A stretch of DNA of 8,438 nucleotides from Holophagaceae bacterium. Lineage in GTDB: Bacteria; Acidobacteriota; Holophagae; Holophagales; Holophagaceae. The position numbers and the translations under genes were made by a program. The stretch covers positions 6,537 through 14,974 of the forward strand of contig DPRT01000202.1 of NCBI GenBank assembly GCA_003538615.1, given 5' to 3'. Shown piece by piece: positions 1 through 5,864 of this stretch; the stretch's first letter is position 1, and each line of letters starts with the position of its first letter. The notes beneath the pieces were generated by a model. The model did not search any database. It had not been told where the DNA came from and saw only the letters and a program-made list of their open reading frames with translations.

Positions 1-918
1 CTCGAAGCCCGCTCCAGCCTGGACGAAGGCCCGCTCCTGGCGGAAGGCCCCCCGCATGGCGCGGATGTGGGCGGGGGTGGTGCCGCTGCACCCGCCCACG
101 GCCCGGGCGCCTGCAGCCAGGGCGCGGGCCGCGAAGCCCCCCAGATACTCGGGGCTGGCGCCGTAGATGAGGCGGCCATCGACCAGGTGGGGCAGGCCCG
201 GATTCGGCTGGAGGACGATGGGCTTGGCGGTGACGGCCTTCAGCCGGTCCAGCAGGCGCAGGTGCGGGGCGGGCCCGTTCCCCCCGACGAGGCCCACGAG
301 GTCTGCGCCCCAGGTATCCAGCTGCTTGATGAACCAGTCGGGCTCGGCGCCGAAGAGGGCCTGGCCCTCGTCGTTGGTGGTCATCAGGGCGGCGATGGGC
401 AGGGGGCCGAGGTCCTGGACGGCGAGCAGGGCCTGATGGATCTCGTTCAGATCCTCGAAGCCCTCCAGCGCGATCAGGTCCGCGCCCGCTGCGATGAGGG
501 GAACCGCCTGCTCCCGGAAGAAGGCGCGGGCCTCCTCGAAGGAGGTGGGCCCCCAAGGTTCGATGCGGATGCCGAGGGGGCCGATGCAGCCCGCCACCCA
601 GGCGCGGACCCCCTGCTGGGCGATGGCCTGTTTCGCGAGGGCCACGCCCTCCCGGTTGATCAGGTCGAGCTGGCCCTCCAGGCCCCGGGCGGCCAGCTTC
701 AGGCGGTTGGCCCCCCAGGTGTTGCTGGTGAGCACCTGGGCCCCCGCCGCCAGGAACTCGCCATGGATGGCCAGCAGCAGGTCCGGCGCCTTGAGGTTGC
801 ATTCCTCGAAGCTGCGCTGGAGGGTGATGCCGCGGTCATGCAGCGCCGTGGCCGCGCTTCCGTCGAAGAGGAAGCATTCGCCCGCATCGAGGGCCTGCTG
901 GAAGGTGGTCTGGGTCAT
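1..918 (-). CDS. Homocysteine S-methyltransferase-family protein, 3' end beyond window
   Basis: 306 residues are visible and the frame is open to the window edge. Family marks (S-methyl_trans, as in MetH N-terminus, MmuM, BHMT, YitJ): FDG near residue 18, the SNTWGANRLKL stretch at 65-75, GCIGPLG at 110-116, LEGFEDLNE at 151-159 and GGCSGTTPAHIRA at 275-287. Known members transfer a methyl group to homocysteine to make methionine in the cytoplasm. The order fits the first domain of MetH or of a YitJ-like fusion with methylenetetrahydrofolate reductase, but the part that would decide lies outside. An S-box riboswitch in the leader supports a methionine/SAM role. Odd: of the three zinc cysteines, the first (GxNC motif) is Gly212 and the last (GGCC motif) is Ser278; only Cys277 remains. 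The ATG at 918 gives the usual family N-terminus and has a weak AGG seven bases upstream; in-frame ATGs at 954 and 948 are alternatives without a better ribosome site. Family sure; activity uncertain. Confidence 0.9.
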   Translation of the reverse strand, partial: MTQTTFQQALDAGECFLFDGSAATALHDRGITLQRSFEECNLKAPDLLLAIHGEFLAAGAQVLTSNTWGANRLKLAARGLEGQLDLINREGVALAKQAIAQQGVRAWVAGCIGPLGIRIEPWGPTSFEEARAFFREQAVPLIAAGADLIALEGFEDLNEIHQALLAVQDLGPLPIAALMTTNDEGQALFGAEPDWFIKQLDTWGADLVGLVGGNGPAPHLRLLDRLKAVTAKPIVLQPNPGLPHLVDGRLIYGASPEYLGGFAARALAAGARAVGGCSGTTPAHIRAMRGAFRQERAFVQAGAGFE

Positions 919-920
919 GG

Positions 921-940
921 CTGCGCCTGTGGGGCGGCAG
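921..940 (-). promoter_or_regulatory. Hairpin covering the weak ribosome site of the methyltransferase gene
   Basis: On the minus strand CTGC-C-GCC and GGC-GCAG can form a seven-pair stem with one bulged C and the loop CCACA. It ends two bases before the ATG at 918 and buries the only AGG-like ribosome-binding sequence. No U-run follows the aptamer, so translational control by the riboswitch through this stem is a reasonable inference. No competing strand that links it clearly to the aptamer was identified. Confidence 0.3.
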
Positions 941-984
941 TCCGTCATCGGCATCCAGGAGGGTTCAGGTCAGTCTGAATCGTT

Positions 985-1086
985 CGGTATCTTCCCCCCG
1001 GACATGCCGGGGGCAGGAGTTGGCACCTTGCTGTCGCAGGTTGCCAAGGTTTCACAGGGCCTTTCCCTCCACCTTTCTGGATAGCG
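985..1086 (-). promoter_or_regulatory. SAM-I (S-box) riboswitch aptamer
   Basis: Read on the minus strand, the leader holds the conserved S-box elements in the right order: AGAAAGGTGGAGGGA (kink-turn and P2 side), GGCCCTGTGAAACC, TTGGCAACC, CAAGGTGCCAACTCCTGCC, a P4 hairpin and a closing GAAGATACC. P1 is CGCTATC with GATACCG (six of seven pairs, one C-C mismatch). P3 pairs GGCA(A)CCT with AGGTGCC. P4 is a perfect seven-pair stem CCCCCGG/CCGGGGG with a five-base loop at 995-1013. Aptamers of this class bind S-adenosylmethionine and switch off methionine or SAM genes. The gene 67 bases downstream is a homocysteine methyltransferase, as expected. No intrinsic terminator with a U-run follows, so the expression platform is probably translational or uses another mechanism. 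Confidence 0.93.
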
Positions 1087-1114
1087 CTATCGGACTGCCA
1101 AAGAACGAGGGATC

Positions 1115-1144
1115 AGCATGGGGAAGGAGCTTCCTCCGTGTCAA
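1115..1144 (-). promoter_or_regulatory. Candidate sigma-70 promoter for the riboswitch-controlled gene
   Basis: A perfect TTGACA lies at 1144-1139 and overlaps the TGA stop of the glycosyltransferase. Eighteen bases on, at 1120-1115, is CATGCT, which keeps the key A2 and T6 of a -10 box but matches only three of six positions. Transcription would start near 1108, about 20 bases before the first paired strand of the aptamer. The spacing to the riboswitch is right; the -10 box is poor. A GGAAG-N3-CTTCC inverted repeat fills much of the spacer. Confidence 0.4.
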
Positions 1145-2574
1145 GCCCCGGTTGGGGGATGGGGGGCCGGGTGGGCGGTGAGGCCCTTGCGCTTCATGTG
1201 GCCCCAGCTGTCCTTGCCCCGGATCCAGTCCAGGGTGCCCTTCAGGCGCCAGAGCAGGGTCAGCTGGCGGTACCCGAAGTTCTCGGCCACAGCCGCGAAA
1301 AGCAGCAGGCACCAGGCCCTGAACCCCTGGTAGCGGTGGCCGCTGATCTCCTGGAGCACCACCGACACCACGGAGTTCAGCATGCCGAGAAGCAGGGCCA
1401 CGCAGACGAACAGGAGGGCGAAGGCGCTGTTGAGGGAATGGGTCCAGAGGGACCAGCCGAACACGAGGTAGCCGGCGGTTTCGATGATGGGTGCCAGCGC
1501 CTCGAAGATCAGGAAATAGGGCATGGAGAAGAGCCCGATGCGGCCGTACTTCGGGTTGAAGCACATCCTCCGGTGCCGCCAGAGGGTCTCCAGGAGGCCC
1601 CGCTGCCAGCGGTTGCGCTGGCGGCCAAGCTGGTCGAAGTGCTCGGGGACCTCGGTCCAGCACACCGGATCGGGCACGAGCGTGATGTTATCCGGGCGCT
1701 TCCATTCCCGCAGGCACCGGTGGAGGCGCACCACCAGCTCAAAATCTTCGCCGATGGTGGCGGTCTCCAGGCCCCCGGCGGCCACGACCACGTCCTTGCG
1801 GAAGACGCCGAAAGCGCCGCTGACGATGAACATGGTGTCCATGGAAGCCAGGCCCACCCGCGCGAAGAGGAAGGCCCGGAGGTACTCCACGATCTGGAAG
1901 CGGGCCAGCCAGGAGGAGGGGAGGTGGATGCCCCGGATGCCCATGGCGGTGACCTTGCAGCCGTTCAAGGGGCGGACCACGCCGCCGGAAGCCACCAGAT
2001 CGGGGCGGTCCATGAAGGGGCGGGCGATGCGGAGCAGGGCGTCATTCTCCAGGAGGCTGTCGCCATCCATGCAGCAGACGAGGGGGTAGCGGGCGAGGTT
2101 GATGCCGCAGTTCAGGGCGTCGGCCTTGCCGCCCGCGGCCTTGTCCACCACCACCAGGTTGGGCACGTAGGCGCTTTCGTAGATGCCGCGCACCTCCTTG
2201 GTGGGCAGGAGGTGGCGCACCACGCGCTGGCTGGGGTGGAGCTTGAAGGCCTTGATGAGCCGCTCCAGGGTGGCGTCGGTGCTGCCGTCATTGACCACCA
2301 CCACCTGGAACTCGGGATACCGGAGGCTCACCAGGCTGTTGACGCTCGCCACGCCCCCGGCCTCCTCGTTGTAGACCGGGCAGATCAGGGTCATGGGCTT
2401 GTAGTGGCTGGTCTCGAAGGTGCTGTCGAGGCGGTCGATCCCAGTGGCGTCCAGGTACCTCCGGATGGACACGAAGGCCCGGAGGATCAGGAAGAGGTGC
2501 GTCAGGTGCAGCGCCAGAAAGTAGGCCAGGATGCCCCACATGGCGAAGGCGGCGGCGAACCCGCTGAAGCTCAT
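1141..2574 (-). CDS. Membrane glycosyltransferase family 2, probable polysaccharide synthase
   Basis: 477 residues. A hydrophobic N-terminal segment (about 8-32) precedes a GT-A catalytic domain: CPVYNEE at 65-71, VNDGSTD at 94-100 (nucleotide site, Asp96), MDGDS with the metal-binding DxD at 170-172, GEDFEL with the likely catalytic Asp277, and QRNRW at 319-323, the QxxRW signature of processive synthases such as cellulose, hyaluronan and PgaC-type enzymes. Further hydrophobic segments lie near 348-377, 380-408 and 419-435. It should polymerise a sugar nucleotide at the cytoplasmic face and thread the chain outward; the sugar cannot be told from sequence. No PilZ domain is present: the protein ends in a short basic and proline-rich tail. 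Its ATG overlaps the stop of the HEAT gene in an ATGA, indicating translational coupling. Nearest described analogy: YaiP of E. coli, encoded beside yaiO. Confident in the family, moderate on processivity. Confidence 0.93.
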   Translation of the reverse strand: MSFSGFAAAFAMWGILAYFLALHLTHLFLILRAFVSIRRYLDATGIDRLDSTFETSHYKPMTLICPVYNEEAGGVASVNSLVSLRYPEFQVVVVNDGSTDATLERLIKAFKLHPSQRVVRHLLPTKEVRGIYESAYVPNLVVVDKAAGGKADALNCGINLARYPLVCCMDGDSLLENDALLRIARPFMDRPDLVASGGVVRPLNGCKVTAMGIRGIHLPSSWLARFQIVEYLRAFLFARVGLASMDTMFIVSGAFGVFRKDVVVAAGGLETATIGEDFELVVRLHRCLREWKRPDNITLVPDPVCWTEVPEHFDQLGRQRNRWQRGLLETLWRHRRMCFNPKYGRIGLFSMPYFLIFEALAPIIETAGYLVFGWSLWTHSLNSAFALLFVCVALLLGMLNSVVSVVLQEISGHRYQGFRAWCLLLFAAVAENFGYRQLTLLWRLKGTLDWIRGKDSWGHMKRKGLTAHPAPHPPTGA

Positions 2575-3698
2575 GGATGCCCCCGTTCATCGGCCCATTC
2601 CAGCCGCTCCCGGGCGATGTCCCGGGCAAAGCGGTCGGCAGCGGGATCGTCCGCCACATAGGTGAGGGCCGAAACGCCCGCATGGCCCAGGTCCACGAGG
2701 CTCTGGGCCGCGTTGCGGCGGGCCTCGTAGACGGGATCAGCCATCAACCGCAGCAGCTCAGGGATGGCGGAGGGCCCGCCGAGCACGCCCAGGGCCCGGG
2801 CGGCCTGGGTGCGGATCTCCCAGGCAGGGTCGGAGGCGAAGGGCAGCACTGCGGGGTAGACCGTGGGGTCCGCGAGGATGATGAGCGCCTTCAGGGCCGA
2901 GACCCTGAGATCCACATGCGGGATCTTCAGCAGGGCGAGCAGGCGGGGCAGGGAGGCCCGGTGGCGGTGGGACCCCACCAGCAGTGCGAAGAGGATCCAG
3001 GGCTCGGGGCGGCGCTCCGGAGGCTCCAGGTTGTCTTCCATCCAGGGCAGCAGGTCGGATCCGAAGCCCGCCAGAACCCTGAGCTTCCGTTCGCGCTGGT
3101 AGAGTTCCTGCCGCTCGATCCAGGCCAGCACGGGGGACGCATAATCGAGGTTCCGGCTGTGGGCCAAGGCGCGGGCCGCGGCATGCGCCACGAAGGGCAC
3201 CGGATCCTCCAGGAGGGGAAGGACCAGGTCGAGGTACCCGTGGAGCCGCTGATGGGGCCGCCGGTCCGGTTGCTTGGCCAGCGGCGGGGGGCCATGTTCC
3301 GCCGGTTCATCCAGGCGGAAGGCGCCGATCTCCAGGGCAGCCTGGGCCCGGGCCCGGGGCCGCCGGCTCTGGAGCCGCCGGGGCAGGGACAGGTGGATGC
3401 CCAGGTCCAGGTAGAGCTGGCGCAGGAGGTCCGCTTCCAGCCCGGCGAAGGTGGACTGGTAGCGGGACAGGAAATCCCGGAAGAGCCAGTGGTCGGCGCG
3501 GGGAACGGCCCCGAAGGATCCGTGGTCGTGGGTGCCCTTGAAGAGGAAGTCCGTCAGCCGGGTCTCCCAGTCCTGGTAGCAGGCGATGCGGTGCCGGTTC
3601 TGGCGGTCCCGGCTCACCTGCATGAAGGCGCCCACCAGGGCCAGGGCTCCGACGAGACCGGCCAGGATGGCGGTGGCCCAGCGCAGGGCGGGAAGCAT
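2571..3698 (-). CDS. Membrane-anchored HEAT-repeat protein
   Basis: 375 residues from the ATG at 3698, which has AGGA five bases upstream; a TTG at 3713 in the same frame lacks a ribosome site and is less likely. A single hydrophobic helix at about 6-26 is followed by the very basic stretch SRDRQNRHR, so by the positive-inside rule the rest should be cytoplasmic. The remainder is helical. Clear HEAT helices with the DxRxxAxxAL pattern lie near 263-275, 294-308 and 325-338 (DLRVSALKAL, EIRTQAARALGVLG, EARRNAAQSLVDLG), with weaker copies earlier around 115-185. HEAT solenoids are protein-binding scaffolds; no catalytic motif is seen. The position between a lone receiver and the synthase (12-27 bases after the former, four-base overlap with the latter) suggests an adaptor that conveys a signal to, or organises, the glycosyltransferase. 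That role is inference. Confidence 0.88.
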   Translation of the reverse strand: MLPALRWATAILAGLVGALALVGAFMQVSRDRQNRHRIACYQDWETRLTDFLFKGTHDHGSFGAVPRADHWLFRDFLSRYQSTFAGLEADLLRQLYLDLGIHLSLPRRLQSRRPRARAQAALEIGAFRLDEPAEHGPPPLAKQPDRRPHQRLHGYLDLVLPLLEDPVPFVAHAAARALAHSRNLDYASPVLAWIERQELYQRERKLRVLAGFGSDLLPWMEDNLEPPERRPEPWILFALLVGSHRHRASLPRLLALLKIPHVDLRVSALKALIILADPTVYPAVLPFASDPAWEIRTQAARALGVLGGPSAIPELLRLMADPVYEARRNAAQSLVDLGHAGVSALTYVADDPAADRFARDIARERLEWADERGHP

Positions 3699-3725
3699 GG
3701 ATTCCTGGGGCAAGGGGAGGATGCG

Positions 3726-4130
3726 TCACCCCGCCCGGCGGGACCGCTCGAAGAGCCGCCACAGCCGTTCCACCAGCACCTGCACGGAGATGGGCTTGGT
3801 GACGTAGTCGTCTGCACCGGCGGCCAGACAGCGGACCATGTCCTGCTCGTTCTGGTTGCTGGAGATGAGCAGGATGGGAATGCGTCCCTTGGGCGGCGGG
3901 AGGTCCCGGACCTCCTGCACCAGCCGGAAGCCGTTCATGGCCGGCATCATGAGATCCGTGGTGATCAGGTCGATGGCTTCCCGGTGAAGGATTTCGAGGC
4001 CCTCCGTCCCGTTGAAAGCCACGAACACCTGCAGCCCTTCCATTTCCAGGCGCGCCTGGATGATCCGGGCGGTGGCCGGATCGTCCTCGACCACAAGGAC
4101 CTTGGTGGACTCAGGCCATAGACGGCTCAT
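3726..4130 (-). CDS. Stand-alone receiver-domain response regulator
   Basis: 134 residues, a single CheY-like receiver with no output domain. The acidic pocket is Asp16-Asp17, the phospho-acceptor Asp59 (TTDLMMP), the signalling hydroxyl Ser90, the aromatic switch Tyr109 and the conserved Lys112 (DDYVTKP). All key residues are present, so it should be phosphorylatable. With no DNA-binding or enzymatic module it must act by protein contact, and the adjacent HEAT protein and synthase are the obvious candidates. No histidine kinase lies in the window. The ATG at 4130 lies 24 bases after the upstream stop; an AGGTGG is about 13 bases away, further than usual. Part of the same operon by spacing. 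Confidence 0.93.
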   Translation of the reverse strand: MSRLWPESTKVLVVEDDPATARIIQARLEMEGLQVFVAFNGTEGLEILHREAIDLITTDLMMPAMNGFRLVQEVRDLPPPKGRIPILLISSNQNEQDMVRCLAAGADDYVTKPISVQVLVERLWRLFERSRRAG

Positions 4131-4154
4131 GGAAAAAGTCTATCCACCTTTCTG

Positions 4155-5855
4155 TCAAAGCCAGCGATCGCCGCGGAGCCGCAAACCCACGCGGAAGGTG
4201 TGTTCCCGGTAGTCAGCAGGATCCGTGGGGTCGGTCACGGGGAGGCCCGCCATGCTGTGGGACCAGGATGCGAAGAGCGAGACGGGGGCGGAGCGGGGGT
4301 TCCAGCCCATGGCTGCACCATAGCTCCAGGTGAACTGGGCCTGGCCCTGGTTCACCGTCTGATATCCGGTGCGGGCGTTCAAAGCGGCTTCGAAGGCCCG
4401 CCCCTTGCGCCAGGCGAGACTGCCCGTGGCCCCGTTCCACCGGTAGCGCTCCGGGTTGAAGAAGCCCAGAGCAAGGGACGTGGAGTAGCCGAACCCCCGG
4501 GTCAGCGCACCCACCCGGAGGTCGAACCCGGTGACGGGCACCCGGTACTCGTACGACCCGAAGAAGCTGCGGCGGGTGGAGCCGGCGGAGACGTCCGTGT
4601 GGCCCAGGCCCGCACCGAGGGCATGGCGGCCCCGGCCGAAGCGCCAGGAGGCGCCGAGGTCGGTGGAGGAGAAGACGGTGCGCTGGGCCAGGGCCGCAGG
4701 CGTGAAGATGGCCAGGCTGCGGGAATGGTCCAGCCGGAGATCCAGGCCCGCCGAGGGCGACAGGCCCAAGCCGAGGGCGTGGCCCCAGGCGGGTTCGCCG
4801 GCGAGATCCGACAGGCGGGATACGGACGCGGATGCCCGCCAGCGGGAGCCGATGGGATGCTGGATGCCCAGGCTGGTTTCGCGGGTGCTGCGGACCTGGC
4901 CCCGGAAGCCGGTCCGGTGCTGGCCGGCCCCGAAGTCCAGTGCGCCGTCTCCGAGGGGCACCCGGGCGCGGAACAGGGGATCCTCCAGCCGAAGGCCCTC
5001 GTTGGTATCGGTGCGGGCGGCGGACAGCTCCACCCAGGGGCCCAGGGCCCCGGTCAGATCCTCCAGCAGCTCCCGGGCGTCCTTCTGCGAAGGGCCCGGC
5101 TTGGCGGCGAGGGTCGAGGTCCTCGCCCGGGCCGCCCGGGAGGCGCCCTCGGCCAGATCGACCTGGGCCTGGAGCAGCTGGGATTCAGGGTGGTTCCGGT
5201 CGTCGATGGCCATGCGGTCCAGGGCCCCGTGGGCCCGGCCAGGGTTGCCCTCCCACAGGTCGAGGCGGGCGAGGCCCGCCAGGGCCTCGCGATCGGAGGG
5301 TGCCCCGGCCAGCACTTTCCCGTAGGCGGTGCGGGCCCCGGCGAACTGGCCATCCCAGCCCAGGATCTTGGCTTCCAGGAGGCGGGCCTCCCGGTCATCC
5401 GGGTGTTTCTCCAGCCAGGACCGCAGCCGGCGGAGGCTTTCGGGCATCCGGCCGCCCCAGCTCAGGTAGGTCGCGGCGTCGAGGATCGCCTGCCGGTGTT
5501 CCTGTTTGAGCCAGCCATTCAGGAGGTCGAGGGCCTCGCCAGTGCGGTTCTGCCAGGCCGCCAATTGAGCGAGCCGCAGGTCCGCCTCCAGGGTCCGCCC
5601 GGGATGAACCTTCCGGAAGGCCCGGTAGGCCTCGGCCGCCTCGCGGTAGCGTCCCGCCCAGGCCAGGGTCTCGGCCTGCTCCAGCAAGGCCGTTTCGTGG
5701 GAGGGCACCTGGGCGAGCATGAGGCCGTACATGCGGAGGGCGTCCGCCATCCGGCCCTCGTCGCGGGCCTGCCGGGCCCGGGCCAGCAGGGCGCCCAGGG
5801 GCTCATGGGCCTGGGTGTCCAGGAGGGCAGGTGGCGTCGGAAGGGGCGGAATCAT
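4155..5855 (-). CDS. TPR and outer-membrane beta-barrel protein (YaiO-like export porin)
   Basis: 566 residues. Residues about 18-245 form tandem TPR-like helical pairs (for example ALRMYGLMLAQVPSHETALL near 39-58, then units at about 55-85, 155-185 and 190-220). From about 272 to the end come alternating amphipathic strands rich in Gly, Ser, Arg and aromatics, closing with TFRVGLRLRGDRWL, typical of a beta-barrel. This layout matches PgaA, BcsC and YaiO, which guide and export polysaccharide through the outer membrane; the adjacent synthase supports that role. Odd: there is no signal peptide. The protein begins with a proline-rich MIPPLPTPPALL, and the preceding in-frame stop (TGA at 5867-5865) is the end of the glycosidase gene, in the same frame and only three codons away. 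There is also no evident ribosome site before ATG 5855. It may therefore be the C-terminal part of a longer split, fused or read-through protein. Confidence 0.88.
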   Translation of the reverse strand: MIPPLPTPPALLDTQAHEPLGALLARARQARDEGRMADALRMYGLMLAQVPSHETALLEQAETLAWAGRYREAAEAYRAFRKVHPGRTLEADLRLAQLAAWQNRTGEALDLLNGWLKQEHRQAILDAATYLSWGGRMPESLRRLRSWLEKHPDDREARLLEAKILGWDGQFAGARTAYGKVLAGAPSDREALAGLARLDLWEGNPGRAHGALDRMAIDDRNHPESQLLQAQVDLAEGASRAARARTSTLAAKPGPSQKDARELLEDLTGALGPWVELSAARTDTNEGLRLEDPLFRARVPLGDGALDFGAGQHRTGFRGQVRSTRETSLGIQHPIGSRWRASASVSRLSDLAGEPAWGHALGLGLSPSAGLDLRLDHSRSLAIFTPAALAQRTVFSSTDLGASWRFGRGRHALGAGLGHTDVSAGSTRRSFFGSYEYRVPVTGFDLRVGALTRGFGYSTSLALGFFNPERYRWNGATGSLAWRKGRAFEAALNARTGYQTVNQGQAQFTWSYGAAMGWNPRSAPVSLFASWSHSMAGLPVTDPTDPADYREHTFRVGLRLRGDRWL

Positions 5856-5864
5856 GGGGCACCG

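Noticed and set aside
67..1084. Plus-strand open frames opposite the methyltransferase gene and its leader
   Set aside because: They cross both a well-conserved minus-strand coding region and the riboswitch, and show no recognisable protein features.
1122..1137. Hairpin GGAAG-N3-CTTCC after the glycosyltransferase as a terminator
   Set aside because: The stem is short and no U-run follows on the minus strand. It is better recorded as an inverted repeat in the promoter spacer.
3699..3713. TTG start for the HEAT protein adding five residues
   Set aside because: The ATG at 3698 has an AGGA at good spacing and puts the membrane helix directly at the N-terminus; the TTG has no ribosome site.
1138..4121. 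Two long plus-strand open frames (1138-2661 and 2577-4121)
   Set aside because: Antisense to the glycosyltransferase, HEAT and receiver genes, which have clear family motifs; the plus-strand products are compositionally biased and resemble nothing.
4143..4154. 12-base match TCCACCTTTCTG shared with the riboswitch at 1068-1079
   Set aside because: The match ends abruptly and none of the other S-box elements are present at 4143. It is most likely chance.
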